A stretch of 64,000 nt of DNA, from positions 156,348-220,347 of the forward strand of contig MNCI01008931.1 of assembly GCA_015680685.1 (NCBI GenBank). The letters are read 5' to 3'. The translations under genes and the position numbers were made by a program. Below, piece by piece: positions 35,949 through 49,300 of this stretch. Origin of the DNA: Gnetum montanum (Eukaryota > Streptophyta > Gnetopsida > Gnetales > Gnetaceae). Within the stretch, counting starts at the first letter, position 1; every line of letters begins with the position of its first letter. A model generated the notes under the pieces. It saw only the letters and a program-made list of their open reading frames with translations, did not search any database and was not told the origin of the DNA.

Positions 35949-36222
35949 ATGAAACTCAGTTGCAGTCCCCGTCAGGGCTTCATCTATCCTCCTGCTCCTC
36001 CTCCACCACCATCGTCATACGGGTACAGGATTTCAACGTGCAGAAAATTTGAAGGATGCACGCACAGGAAATTATTGAATATGAAAAGAGCCTTATGCTC
36101 CATAACAGAGAGCACAGACAGGGAGCGGGCGGCTATCGATGAAACTCTTCTCATTTCTGGGCATCGCAGACTTATTCTGCTTAGACATGCCAAGAGCTCC
36201 TGGGATGATCCTTCCCTCAAAG
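35949..36222 (+). CDS. SixA-like phosphohistidine phosphatase, exon 1
   Basis: The first exon encodes 91 residues plus one base. I chose the ATG at 35,949 because the longer open frame upstream has no other ATG. Residues 1-60 are rich in Ser, Pro and Arg with few acidic residues (MKLSCSPRQGFIYPP ...), fitting a plastid transit peptide. The enzyme domain begins HRRLILLRHAKSSWDDPSLK: R79-H80 is the RHG-type motif, where His80 would accept the phosphate, and SSWDDPSL is typical of the SixA branch of the histidine phosphatase superfamily. Such enzymes remove phosphate from phosphohistidine; the plant substrate is not shown by the sequence. The donor site is AAAG|GTTAGC at 36,223. The last base starts the Asp codon completed in exon 2. 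Confidence 0.85.
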
Positions 36223-39000
36223 GTTAGCGCCTCTTCACATTGTTGCAAGCGCGCTGCACAAATCCAATTGTTTAACTGTGGAATCCCTTCTTTTCTTATA
36301 GACAGGCCGATGAAAGTTTTCCGATTTATTGATATTGCGGGTTGTCGCACTTTAAGGGACGTTTATGTTTACCAGCCGATAAATAAGGTTTAAGTGTTGG
36401 ACCCGAAACAATTTCACGTAAGTTTAAACATAGATTTTCTGGATTTTATAAAGTTGTTTTATTGCCTCTAAATTAAAACGTTTGTGGGTGGTAAAATGAT
36501 TAAGTAAAATAAATGGACTGTAATTGACTAAAAATTTTACAAGAACTTCATCCATATGTGAAACTGAAATTTTTAATTACATTCATTGAGACTTTTTAGA
36601 TATATAAAATTAAAACAAAAGAAAAAAACATTTAAAGAGGATTAAACAAAGATAAATATTGAAACTTGAAGATGGCTAAATCTCGCAATTTTAGGATAAC
36701 TTAGATTCTCTATTACCTTGGAATATGAAAAAACTGATATTGGGACAAAGTTGAATTGGCTTCTTGCTAGAGCGGTATCCTAATCTTTGTGCAAGAGGAC
36801 AAACATTTGCAACTTCACTATTTATGAATGTGTTAAATCTTCACTTCTTTTGAGAGCATGCAATAACTTGGAAGCTTATTTCTTGTTGTCCCAAGTGGCC
36901 ACACTAACTGCTATATGTGTGTGTGTTTTTTAATTTTTTTTTCTTCTTTGAACTCTTGTAGAATGATATGCCAGCATAACATTTACACTGACCTCATGTT
37001 TCCAAAACAAGGAAAACCATAGAGTTTGTGGATGGGTGAATGACATATACTAACTTTCTATTCCATGAAAAAGAAACTTTGTCTTAGTTATCACTCATCA
37101 AAATTCAAAAATAAGAACCAGACATTAGCAATAAAAAATGTTAAGTACAAACAACTTTGTCTGATGTAATCTAACTGCTTTTTTTTTTTAAAATTTTTTT
37201 TCCCTCGTCCACTTTGAGTTGTTTCCGCCATTATATAAAGAAGGTTTATGATTAAACCAGTTGTCAACTAGTTACCAACTGATTGCAACTTAAAACTTGA
37301 GGGGATGAGCTTGTCCCTTCCCAGTTACAACAGACAGTTGAATTCATTTCCTATTGGAAGGAACCGTCCAAGAAAATGTGTACTGCAAGTTGGCTGACCT
37401 TCTTGAGCAAAAGAGGCTGAAGCCCACATGGTAAAGGAACAGGAGTATATGCACCAAATGGAGTTCAACAAAATTAATAGCTTTGGTGATTACAATATAT
37501 GGTGTCTGACTTGACAAGGAGGGTGACTACCATTGAGATTGTTTAGTCCTGTAGGTGTCTTTTCAAAAACCTGCATTTTGACATAAGCTTGGGTTGCTAA
37601 CAAGAAGAAGCCTAGAACATCCTCATGAGGAGCAAGGAACAGAGAAAATTTGTTCAATGGCATGTTTAGTATTTCTAGAAATGCCTAAATTATCAGAGAT
37701 TAGGCAGTGGAAGGCATGGAGGGCTGGTGAGTGTGGTGGAAGCAGCAGAAATCAGGTCTTTTGCAGAAAATCAGACTGCAACTATACTGCAAATTGAAGG
37801 GGGTCACGGTGGCCAAATATAGTAGATTGCAATTGCACCCCAGGTTGCGATGTGCTTTGAATTATAAAAAATGAAGGTTGCTGTCAGAGTGCTAATAGGG
37901 CTTGAGTAGCAGTTTTGTGAAGGTTGTGGGTTTGGTAAATGCTTTTGAATGCGGCTATGACTGTGGTGAGACGGGGTCTTGGATCCTTCTTATTTGTTCA
38001 TCTTATTCACAATATCAACATGTCTATATTTATTCACAATATCATTACCAATGATAAAACATTCATGATTCAACAAAAGGTAAATCAGAAACGGGAAAAT
38101 GCACATTGATAAACTTATTTAACTAACCAACTGACCAACAAGTGCAAGAATTATATGAAACAATAATTTAACAACTTTATTATGTGGGGTAAAAATGGAT
38201 AACAAAGGTTTGTCATGGCAGAGTAATGAACTCGATTCATTCTAATGCAGCAAAAGGAAGTATGTTTAAGCCATGACTGAAAGGATTAAGAAGAGATTAA
38301 ATGATGAAATGCTAATGTACATCTTATCTTTTAATATTAACATGAATGTATATACAAGAATAAGGATTTAAATTATAAGCAGCTACTAAAAGAAACCTCA
38401 AATTCAATAACATTATACATTCCAAAATTTTCTCATCTCCAACATCTTACATAAGGAAATATGATAAGTTCTCATTCATAATCCATACAAGTCTACTATA
38501 AAAATCCAAGCACATGAATTAAATTAATATACATCTACTTATGAAATAGCAAGCATAATTCTAAAGAGGGGTTAGGATGATTCACATAGGGCTTGGTAAA
38601 ATGCCCATATCTCTTTTTATATTCAGAATATGGTTGTGATCTATCTATTTTTGGATTCCTTAAGAAATTATCTACAACTTGGATGCAGGAATCAGATAGT
38701 AATTTGTTGTAGATAAGGCACTACATGTTATTTTTCCAACAGTCTAGAATTGCAGCAATTTCAGTAGGGTCTAGAGTCAAGGATATATCTCTGTTTTGAT
38801 TACGTCTCTCATTCTGAAATTTTAATATGATACAACATATATACCAACCAGATCCAAGTGGAAGCACTGGAAATTAGTGTGTGTAGTTAGAGTTATGGTT
38901 CCATCTTTGGGGGTTGTCTGAATTTACGAAGAAATCTGATACAGAGAGTCATTTGTTAATAATGCCTTATATGTAGCTTGGTTTCTTTTGAAATTTTCAT
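36223..39000 (+). other. Start of intron 1 (whole intron 36,223-46,290)
   Basis: Intron 1 is 10,068 bp. Its first 2.8 kb show no coding frame or transposon that I can recognise, only AT-rich DNA with T-runs near 37,180-37,200. From about 39 kb it holds L1a (minus), and at about 44.8-45.4 kb a separate poly(A)-ended segment. Confidence 0.7.
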
Positions 39001-39249
39001 GAGGCTTAGACATGGATGTTATATTTCCAACTGAAGTGGAAAAAGTTAAACAGAAAAGCAGGAAAAATCAACAAATCTAGCAATGAAAATTCAGATTTAG
39101 AACATGATACACAAGCGTTGGTGCAAGTGGCACGATTGGCACACCTATGCGCCATAGAGCAAGGATTACCCCTGGGTGCTGTCCAGGCCGTCGCTGCCGA
39201 AGGGACTCCTACAAAAACTGTGGCAAATTAATATGGGTGCCATAGCGCA

Positions 39250-42200
39250 TGCGCTTCAAGAATGTGAAATGGATGCCCAGAAGTTTATGCAGGTATACCG
39301 TTTGCATGAAATATCTTTCAATGAGACCCACGGCCTCCCTCTAGATGTCTTGCAACCTAGATTTCCTGATATGTCCACTAGCCATCCTGGGAATTGGCCC
39401 TTGGAAAAATTATGCTGCGTTCGTTTGTGCCCGAGCAACCAGTGCCACAACTTCCCCCTTTGCATTCATCCCTAGTGCAGTAGCCAGCGTCGGCATTGAC
39501 ACCTCAATCTTCCTACCTTGGTACTGCATTTTGGTCCCTTCCCAATTGTCATAGAAGTGTTGTGTGGGTAGGTCCGGCTCTCCTTCTAGGTGTTTTTAAC
39601 ATGTCCACCCAGCCCATCCACTCAACCAACGCCCATAACTTAGGCTTGCCTGAGAACTCCGTCCATGAGGTTGTGAAGAGTAAAAGTTGCTCCATAGCAT
39701 CCGTGGCCTCTGCCCACAGTAACTGCGCCTCCCGGACAACCGTCACCACTGTAGGAAAGGCCTGCCCATGGAAAACCACTGAATTTAGGCACTTCCACAA
39801 AACCCACAATGTGGTGAGCGCAAAAGAATCCTCGTGGCACATAGTTGCAGGGGCCACATTAGCAATCCTCCAAATTGCTTGCATGACCTAACACGCCGCT
39901 ATAAAATGGTCCAACATTTCACACCCATCATTGCAAAGCGGACAACTAGCCGCCACTTGTATCCCTCTTGCCTGCAATGTGGCCCTCACTAGCAGCGCCC
40001 CATGCTTTAATAACCACTTGAAAACTTTTATTTTTTTCTAGAAGATGGCCTTTCCAAGTCTCCACCCAGCCATCCTCCAGAGGATATACATATTTGGTAA
40101 TCTCCTTCAGGCTTTGCCCTAGTAAATCCAGCAGCTCCATCGCAACAGCATGATGGCAGAGATTTTTCCAGAGTTAGGAGTTGTCTGTATTTGCATCCCA
40201 GCGATTCACAATATTTGCACCTTGGCCACCGCCCCCTCAGTTGGCCCTAGATATTTGTTGTGAAGTTGGTGCAATCCTAGCATCACCTCATCCCCGAATT
40301 GGAGTATGCCAATTTCCCTTGTTAGCTTGGGTCACACCGTCATAGCCCAAGACACCAAATGCATCTTTCTGCCTCCTTTGCCTCTTGACCACACAAAGTC
40401 TCTAACAATGTTGTCAATATTCTGCAGCACTGTAGTCGGCGGCATGGCCATGGACACGGCAAACTGGTGGTTGCCATCAACATGGTGGTAGCAAGCACCA
40501 TCTTCCTTTTGCACGAGAGGAAGCGGCCAGTCCAAAGCTTGGTTTTTTGTTGAACCCACCCACCATCCCCACCCAAGATTTCTTCTTTTTCCAATCAAAA
40601 ATGGGCATGCCCAGATAGGTGTCCTATGCAGTGCCTGAGAAAATTCCCAAGGTTTGGATAATTCTGGTTCGCATTGTGCTCGTCATATTAACAAGGTGTA
40701 TGGCTGACTTTGCTTTGTTAATTTCGAGGTTGACCTTGCACTACATCCAGTCCAGAGCCCGTAACAGAGCCTTTGCCTGTGGTACCGTAGCCTTGGAGAA
40801 GATCATTGTGTCATTAGCATAATGTGTTGCCAGACAATGCACCCCAGCAATATTGAGCCCATAAATCCCTTTGGCGAGGCAGTAGCCTGTGAACAAGTCC
40901 ATCACTAGGATAAAGAGGAGCAGCAACAATAGGTCCCCTTGCCTCAGCCCTCTCCCCGTTCCCTGAAATCCCCATAGCCTCCCATCGATATTGAAAGAGT
41001 AGCGGGCGTTGCTTTGCATTTGCAAGCAAAGGTCGACATGCCAGCATTACCATCTGAAGTGTTGCCCAACTCATCGTATCATAGGCCTTGGGTGATATCA
41101 AGCTCAATACACATTCTCGGGAATTTTGCCGTTTGAAGCGAGTGTAGGATCTCTTGCAACAGTAGGACTTGATCCTGCAGAAAGCGGCCCTTGATAAATC
41201 CAACTTGGTGTGGCCCAACCAATTTCATTATAAGAGGTGCCATGCGCCCAACTAGCATCTTGGAGAAAATCCGCAAAAGAGTATTACAAACTCCTATGGG
41301 TCGAAAGTGCCTTGGCGAGGATTGATCAAGCACTTTGGGTAGCAGCACAACCTAGGAGTAGTTGATTTCTCTCCACACTTGCTACCAGCAAAGCATGCTG
41401 TTAAAAGCGTCCAACATGTTGGCCCCTAGGATGTCTTCGTATTTCCTAAAAAAATCAATGGGCCATCCATCCGGCCCTGGAGCCTTGTTAGGCTGCATTG
41501 ACTTCATGGCCCTCCGCAGCTCTTCCTGTGGAAATGGGCGCAACAAATTTAGGTTATTAGCTCTCATAAGGACTTGTGGAATTAGTATTGAGATAGGCTT
41601 CATTGCCCATTGCCTCCAGATCTCCCTTCAAAATACTCTCTTGCTGCTTTGTGGTCCTCCCTCACCCATACCCCTCAATAGGTCCTGGATTTTGTTCTTG
41701 AAGGCCTAATTGGTTTTTTCTGTAGAGAAGAAAAACCTTGTATGCTTGTCCCCTTCCCTCAACTAGGAGACTTGCAATCTCTGCCGCCAGTAGCTCTCTT
41801 CCTCCCTATCTAGTTCTTGGAATTCCCGCAACAGTTCTCTTTCTTCATCTTCTCGATCTTCTCCCATTTCTTGGAGCTGCTGGATTTCTTGAAGTTTCTC
41901 TTGAACTTGTTTCTAGTATCCCCAGAAACTGTACTTGTCTTCTATTGCCTTGGCCTTGATGCTAAGTTTAAGGGCTTGTAGTCCATCTTTTAGAAATTGT
42001 CAGGGTTCTTGCTCCTCTATATAGGCTTTCCAAAGAGTAGCAACTAACAGTTTCAACCAAGCTTTATGCAGCCATGTTCTTTCAAACCGAAAAGGCCAGG
42101 CTTCCCGATACTCCTCGGACAGGATCTGGCATAGAATGGACCAGTGGTCCAAAGCCTGTTGTTCTTTGCCTACCGCCATAATGTTGAATTTGATCATGAG

Positions 42201-42800
42201 GCTTGAACTAACCCAAATCCAGTCTATCCGGGATGCACCCAATCCGGTCCCCACCATTTGTTGCTCCATGTGTATTTGCATCCCCTAATCTCCTTGCATC
42301 CCCTAATCTCCAGGTCCACCAAATCATATTGGTGGGGGAAGTGAGCGCAGGCCTTGGCCCCTAGAGGGTTTGTACAATCACTCCCCGATTTTTCCTAGCA
42401 ATGCAGTCTTTGATTAAAATCCCCAAGCAACATCCATTTGGCGGTGTTGGGGATGGCCCTAGCCACACGTTGTAACTCTTGGACCCGCACCTCCCATTCT
42501 TGGGCCTCGGAAATATTTGTAAGCCACAAATCAACTTGTGGTAGGTAAACTGTCTGACTCTAGTTGGAGTCGTCCACATAGCATATAGGAATTCTAGCCA
42601 GAATGGCCAGCCCTCCCACCCAACCCTTGCTCGGCACTAGGTGCACGCTCCATCCCTCCTAGTGTAGCAACTATCTCTCTAACGTTTGTAGCTTAGTCTC
42701 TTGTAAGCAGACCACCTCACATCTTGCATCTCGAACCATCATTTTCAGGCTATTCCTTGTGTGCAAGGCACCCTGTCCCCTACAATTCGAGGTGAGGCCT
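39250..42800 (-). pseudogene. L1a ORF2: endonuclease, reverse transcriptase, zinc region, RNase H-like tail
   Basis: Endonuclease: NCRGQGALHTRN and EVVCLQETKLQ (42,790-42,670), WMLLGDFNQRL (about 42,410), ALDHWSILCQ (about 42,150). RT: MQPNKAPGPDGWPIDFFRKY (about 41,510), HFRPIGVCNTLLRIFSKML and GPHQVGFIKGRFLQDQVLLL (41,348-41,079), GRGLRQGDLLLLLLFILVMD, then HYANDTMIFSK (about 40,815), in which the catalytic YADD box reads YAND. FVWSRGKGGRKMHLVSW follows (about 40,370), then the zinc-type CPLCNDGCEMLDHF (about 39,920), and an RNase H-like GMNAKGEVVALVAR (about 39,450). ORF2 nicks target DNA and copies the RNA in place. Stops, often TAG for CAG, and frameshifts inactivate it. Confidence 0.8.
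42278..42314. repeat. 18-bp tandem duplication
   Basis: The word GCATCCCCTAATCTCC is repeated back to back (GCATCCCCTAATCTCCTT then GCATCCCCTAATCTCCAG) inside the L1a endonuclease and breaks its frame. Confidence 0.7.
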
Positions 42801-43289
42801 TTCATGGGGATGTAGACACCTGTTTGTGGTACACCTCCTGGAGCGTGCTTTGCACACCCAAATTCGAATGCAACCATGTGGCCTTCTTACGTGTCACCGT
42901 TTTGTTCGGGCGCCCAACTTTGCTTTCCGGTGGGATGACCACCATACTGGATGGGCTTGCTGCCTTCTTTGCCAAGATGTCCTTCATTTTTGGTCTTAAG
43001 GACCCTCACCCCATAGTTATCCATTCCCCTAGGGGAGGCAACTCCATCCTTGACACCTTTGGCATAGACTTAGCTAGTGGGGTACAGGGGAAGGCTATGA
43101 CCTTTCTATCACTCTAGAGCCCATCCTAGCCTAATGATCCCGTTGTTCAAGCCTCCATTAGTGATGGTTCCTTAGTCCCCTCTTCTATGCAGGAAAGTGC
43201 AGTTCCCCTTTGCGACTCCAGCTTGCCCCCATTCATAGCAAAGCATGGGTTCTGGTGTCTCCCAACACTACCTGACAGTGGCCCCTACT

Positions 43290-44090
43290 TCTAGACTCGG
43301 CCCTTCCGGCCAATGAGGTTCCATCCTTGATTGGGCTCTATCAACCTGCAGCGACATTTTGATGTGAGATGCCCTTTCCCATAGGTCTCACAGACAGGCG
43401 TGTCCTCTGTGCACATCTTCGGCATGTTTTCAAAATGGACTCGGATCTTTTCTTCACCCAGAGTAGTGTCCAAAATAACCTCTGTAACCCTATCCTTAGA
43501 CCGCAGCGATCCCCAACCACAGAAACGGGCATATCCCATGTGATCCATAGATGTCGTGAAGGCATCAAATTTCATGAACTCCCTGAAGAGCCTTGCTAGG
43601 GACTTCAGGAAACTTGGTGCCCAATATTCCAATGGTAGATCAAACAGCCAAATCTAGACCAATGCACGATCAAGCAAACTTGCATCCCTATGTGCCCCAA
43701 GCCACCAAGGAGCTAGGGTGAGCCCCACAGGCACCATAGAACCATGGTTCCCCCAACAAGACCTTGTCCTTGTCTTCAGTGGTGTGAAAGCTGAAGAGCA
43801 ACTGATTGTCTGCTAGAGTTCGAACATGGACATTCTCTAGCCCCCAAGGCCCACTTGTGGATCAAATCCATGTGCGGGTGCCCCCCCTTAGACACAAACT
43901 TGCCAATCAAACTCTGTTCTAATGCCTGCATAGTCTCTTTGGATGGGCGCCCTACCTTGAGCTGCATAATAGCCCCTTCCCTAGAACATGCTTCGAAATA
44001 GTCGCTACCTCCCTTGTTCGGGGAAACCCTAACCTGTCTTTTCTTGGTGCATGGTCTCCTTGCCTTGTTGGCCCTACGAGGGCCCATGCG
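43290..44090 (-). pseudogene. L1a ORF1 (DUF4283-type RNA-binding protein)
   Basis: The block 44,087-43,776 has ALEQSLIGKFVSKGGHPHMD and LIHKWALGARECPC. The block 43,632-43,291 has REFMKFDAFTTSMDHMGYAR, TEVILDTTLGEEKIRVHFEN and a knuckle-like CETYGKGHLTSKC, with Tyr at the second Cys position. Plant L1 ORF1 proteins pair a DUF4283 domain with such a knuckle and bind LINE RNA. The same segments occur in L1d, but there the first half is inverted relative to the second. Confidence 0.75.
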
Positions 44091-44769
44091 TGGTCACCCC
44101 AATAGTCCCCCTGTTTGCAGCCCCTGTTGCCCCTTCCATTCCTACTCCTGCTCCCACCACTCCCTCTCCCACTGCTCTCGCCTATCCCGCTCTTGCTCCC
44201 GTTGCTGTCACTACTCCCATGTTTCAATTTCAGATAGCAAAATCACCCCCTTGGGGCTTTTCTTGATATCTCCTTTCTTTCACAATTTCAAGAAGAATTT
44301 CTTCCATTCATTTCACTTGTTTTCTAGCTTGAAGAGCTTTTCCTCCCTTTGGTAAATGTATTATTTATTGTTGTTTTGTGTGTGTGTTTTGAGTTGTTGC
44401 TTCACCGTGTGACGATACTCTATTGGAGTGCTGTCATGCTTATGTAACTCGAAGCTTTTTGGTTGACATAGAGTTGAGTATTTGTGCAGTGAAGAAAGCT
44501 CAAATTTCCTTTTTTGTTTTCTACTCCAATGTGCTATAAAACTACAGAGTACCAAAAATGTGAGTCATACAATCAATATATCTCAAGTTAATTAATTCTT
44601 ATTTTTTGAGGAAAGATTTGGGATTATATTACACTACAAAAAACAAAAAAAAAAGTACATCAAAAAAATGGGGGGAGAGATAACCTCCCACAACAACTAA
44701 CATCCCAAAACCGAGGGAGAAATCTTGCAGGTACAACCATATCTAACAACAAAAAAAAATAGGGGCAGA

Positions 44770-45333
44770 TGGCTGTGCATGAAACCAATGCGTGGCATTG
44801 GTTTTGCATGGGCTGCTGCCCTTATGAAGTTATGGGGGTTAACTGCAATGTCTCATGGGCTGGTTTGAGAAGGCACATCCAGAAGACTTTAGCAAAGTTC
44901 CACCTGAACGAGGCCTCCACTGTGGAGACCCAATAGAATCGCGAGGCTAGGAACAAAGAATTCTAGGAAGCAGCAAATTTCATTTCTACAAAGCGGTTCC
45001 GAGTAGTTTTGGATGCAATCCATAGCCAAGAAAGGGTAGTTTGCCCTTGTAACAGGATTCAATGGTCTACTGGATGACCTATCTTCTTAGAATTAAGCAG
45101 AGGTTCCTTGTAAGGGTGATCGGTTATTCGATAAATTGTTTTGAATGTGGTCAGTAGAAGGGCCCAGGGAGTGGTTAGTTTTGGTTTTGGTGGGGTGGGG
45201 GGTGGTGTGGTTGGGGAAGGGGGGGAGGAGAGGTCCTATACCCTCAGTAAAAATTTTGTTGGGATGGGGGTTTTTTGGTTCTTTATTTTGTATGTTCTTG
45301 GAACACTTTGTTAATACAATGCTTGAATTTTTA

Positions 45334-45386
<53 letters not shown>
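44770..45386 (+). mobile_element. Poly(A)-ended retroposon segment, plus strand
   Basis: A G-rich stretch and the words TTTATTTTGTATGTTCTTGG and TTAATACAATGCTTG lead directly into about 50 A (45,337-45,386). This is the typical 3' end of a plant LINE; no ORF remains, so it is strongly 5'-truncated or only a 3' end. Similar but not identical A-rich words (AACAAC...A-run...TAG) lie before (about 44,745) and after (about 45,388) and could be target duplications, but low complexity makes this weak. Confidence 0.55.
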
Positions 45387-45390
<4 letters not shown>

Positions 45391-46290
45391 AACAGAAAAA
45401 TAAGAAACAACAAAAGTACATGACAAAAATGAAGAAAACCCCATCTCATAGCTATGGTCATCAATGAAACTGACAAACCTATAATAGAAATTTTTAATGA
45501 ATCAGTAGAAACAGGAGGCCATCATGGATGTGCTTGAATGTAATCCTAAGCCTATACTATGTTTTTGCCAAACAAGATTATTAAATTTATAACAGGGTTC
45601 AAATAGTTGCTAGAGATAAAAAATATGTAAATTTCAACAACTTTGGCTATGCAATGTGGTGTTGCACTCCCACACTAAGGGCCATCCAATTTGAAGAATC
45701 TGGTCATGATCCAGTCATGAGTTGGTTTATCTTTGGGTTCTATGCTACACAAACAAGGCTGGGCTTAACCATTATTTTTGGATTGTTCTTTGGTGTACCC
45801 TGAAGATAGGTGATTGGGGATGGTATGTGAGGTGGGTACACATGAATGATGCTTGCATCATTGAAAACCTTCAGGTGTTGTGCAATTCAACCCCATTGGG
45901 TCCAATAGCTCAGGATATTAAACCTAAGTAAGCATTACAGGTAGGGTTGAATACCGGTGGTCATTTGCACATCCAGCATAGGGTGTATTGAAAAAATAAA
46001 CAGGACAACCCATTCATTCAGGGTTATTAGCCTACACACTTTAAAAAAAGACTAGAAAAATCATGGGTCTTAGCCATAAATTTTGAGCATCTGGCATTTT
46101 TCTGTGTTTTCCTCTCTATTTTTAGAAACAATGTTGTGTTATTTGCATAATAAATAGACAAGTCTTGGATGAAGTTAATCATAGGGTGCATTTATTAGTC
46201 AAGAGTCTCATAGTATCACAGGCCTGCTTGCATGATATAACTCCGATGCTTTTTGCGTTTTACATTTACCCATTTTTCTTAAAAATGTAG

Positions 46291-46390
46291 ATCACAATAG
46301 ACCTTTGAGTAAACGAGGCCGTTTGGAAGCTGCCAGTATTGCTGGGAAACTTCACCAGATTGGTTGGTTGCCTGAACTGATATTGTGCAG
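46291..46390 (+). CDS. SixA-like phosphohistidine phosphatase, exon 2
   Basis: A 100-bp exon hidden in 20 kb of intron. It starts after ATGTAG|AT and ends TGCAG|GTTTAT. With the last base of exon 1 it encodes DHNRPLSKRGRLEAASIAGK and LHQIGWLPELILC, the very typical SixA sequence following SLK, including the DHxRPLS.RG stretch. Phase is exact: 2 bases complete the Asp codon, 32 full codons follow, and 2 bases (AG) begin the Ser completed by exon 3. No in-frame stop. It is too short and too open to appear as a long ORF, but similarity and splice phase leave little doubt. Confidence 0.9.
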
Positions 46391-49300
46391 GTTTATGGTT
46401 ATTTTGTTGACTTATCTATTTATCTCTCTTTTTTATTGTTTATTGCAAATTTTAAATATTTAAATTTCATTAAGAAATTGAGTTTGCATAGGTCTTACTA
46501 TTCAAGAGATGGGTACCTTATACAAGTACATATTTGCTAATGCGTTATGCTATTCACCACATGTTTTGCTACTGTTAAGTTTGAAGTTCATTATTGCTAT
46601 TTAATGTTAATAATCTGGTGTCATAATCACATGCAAGAATTGTCATGTGGCTTGATTGATAAGCACATTGGTATCCTAGTCAAAGAAACTTGATGCAATG
46701 TTTCTCGCTTCTGGGCAATGCTTGATTGGCCATCCTTGTGCACTGGTGTATAGCAGTATTTAGGACAATGTAACGAGAGTGTTTAAGACTGTTGATGTCT
46801 AGTGGGTCAACTAACCCCAGCACAATTGGAAAGGTTCCCTTAATTTGCTGCTGAAAAAAGACTGAATAAGTATCTTGCAACATGCAATCTGAAAAAGTAC
46901 TGCTTCTAGACTAGTAAAAATATTTTGGAACAATGCAACATGCAATTTCTTATGTAGTTGCACCGTCTTTTAATAAATATTATGCTGTTATAGTTGGAAT
47001 AAAAACATCTTGGGATAATGAGAGTAAATAAAATGAGATTTGTATGTCTTGCATTGTAATAAATGTGAGTAGATTGAGAGTAAAATGTGAATAGAGCTGT
47101 GAGTAATTAAAAGTAATGTGAGTGGTCCAAGTCTTCAAAAAATCTCTCTATTATAATAGGTACATGACCTCCTACTTATAGGATTTCATAGGCGCTAAGT
47201 TGTACATCATGGGGCCAAATTAATTTGGCATAGGAATTTTGATAAAAAGACATTTTTAATAAATATTTGAGACCATTATTCATTACGTATGGCCATCAAA
47301 CACTCAATTTTATTTTTTGAAAGGGCACGCCCCTTTATCTTTTTCATGAAAAGGTCAGGGATAAAATTAAAAGGAAAGTGACTACGGAATTACACCATCC
47401 GGGGGAAGGGACCCTAAGGAACAACTGCAGGGGTGAAAAACACCCCGAGGAGGGGGAGAAAAACCCCCTAGCAGTAAAAAGCAGAACCCAGCAAACAATA
47501 CACAGTCTCCCCATGGGACTGAAACAACCAAAAAGGAGGGTCCTTGGCCCCAAAACAAAACAGGCCCATCCCTAGGCTCTCCACAACGTTACGTTTGAAC
47601 CCATACCCGATGAAACCCAACGTGGGCATGTTCCTCCATATCCTATGAAACCCAACGTGGGCATGTTCCACCATCGCCAATGAACCCTATGAAACCATCC
47701 CCGAGCCTGCTCCTGAAACTGCTCCCGAGTCCATCTTACTCCAATAAAGTTTAATTTTTTAATAGAAGTGCTCCAACATATGAACCATAAAAAACATGCT
47801 ATAAGGTTTATGTTGACCTTATTAATTGCTTGATTTTTGTTCTCTACTCTTATGCAACGTAATTTTCCAACAATCCCTCCTTTAGGATGCATGGGGCATA
47901 GCTTATTTCTGGCTTTTCTTCAGTCACTCCTTGATTTTCTTTCTTGGTTCCTTTACATTGAGTCTTTTTCTTGGAACTTCAACTTGATGCTGCTTTTTAA
48001 CTTATTGGACTTGTAGTGATTTTTCTTTTCTTGCACTTGAACTTGTGCTAATTTTCGAGGTGGTCCTATAATACATCTGGTTATAATGTATATATTACCT
48101 TCTACAGCTTTAATTTTTGATGTCTAATATTTTTTTAATCTTTCAAACACGTAACCACAACATGGACATTGAATAGTATATATATTTGACAACTCAAATT
48201 TCATGAAATTTCTGACCAACTCTCCTTTAAGATGCACTTTGGAGAGAGATGGTCTTGTTATAGGAAACAAAGATTGGGAGTGGGCAACATTGCTAGGATC
48301 CTTTTTGGTTTTGGTGGAAATCATGGGTATGAATTGGGGCTAGGATCTTTTTTGGGCCCCATTTGTGGTCGATCAGTCTTGTTTGTTAATTTGCTGATTT
48401 TCATTAGACTGGGAAGATTTCTTCCTTGATTTTTTGATCTCTTGTTTGTTATGGGGGATCCCTCCCCTTGTATTTGATGTAATTCTCTTTGTAGCAAAAG
48501 ACATCCTAACCTTTTTTCAGAATTAAAAGGAACTTGATTGCTAGAGTCTCTGTGTAACACTCTCTGACCTAGGCTTTGGGCTAGAAAGGCATTATTTAGG
48601 AAATTTAATCGCAACGTATTAAAATCGAAAGGATGCTAATGAAATTATAGGCAAGCACTGGGTATCCATTAACTAGGTGCGAAGGGGCAAATGAAAGAAT
48701 CAAATTTAATTAACAATACAATGCAAATAGCCCTTTCCACACAAAACCTATCTTGTTCACCAGGCAATAATGGTTCACTTGCCCCTAATGCCCAAGCTTA
48801 AAATATCCAATAACGAAGACATTAATATAAAAATGGAACAAAATCTAAATATGTAACATTAAATAAGGCATTGGGCTCCTACGGAACAAAATGTTGTATG
48901 TAAAACAACACCAGTTCAATGTTCAAATCCCATAATATAAATAAATACTGAAAAGTAAAGATTGTCCTGCACCAAAGATAGGCAAGTACAAAAACTGCAC
49001 GTGCTGACCAAAGGGCATCCCAAGTACAACAATACCAACTGAACATTACAACTTAAAAGAAAGTACATAATTTCCAAACTTAAACAAAGTACTAAAGATG
49101 CGTAAAATCTATTCTAAGCATTAGCTTCTCCAATGACTCCTCTTCACTAACACTTATTTTACTTGGGAGATAAAAAAAGGGGGAAAGTCAGTCCAATTGA
49201 TTAAGTAGGGAACACAAATTACAAATATTTCCTTAAGGGCTTTGAGACCAAATATCAAGTAGTAGGACAACCATGCATAGGGGTTGTTGCATCCAATATT

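Larger units (their letters stand above)
39016..44270 (-). mobile_element. L1-type LINE L1a, antisense in intron 1
   Basis: A nearly full-length plant L1 on the minus strand. ORF1 (44,090-43,290) is followed by ORF2 with endonuclease (about 42,800-42,000), RT (about 41,610-40,740), a Cys/His zinc region (about 39,955-39,895) and a probable RNase H-like tail (to about 39,250). Both ORFs are broken. The 3' end near 39 kb lacks an obvious poly(T) on plus, so the exact ends are uncertain. Confidence 0.8.

Noticed and set aside
44014-44355. Plus-strand Ser/Cys/His-rich frames over L1a ORF1
   Set aside because: They are antisense to the DUF4283-type ORF1 and have no family resemblance of their own.
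45093-45476. Poly-Phe/poly-Lys frames around the A-run
   Set aside because: Created by the homopolymer; not plausible genes.
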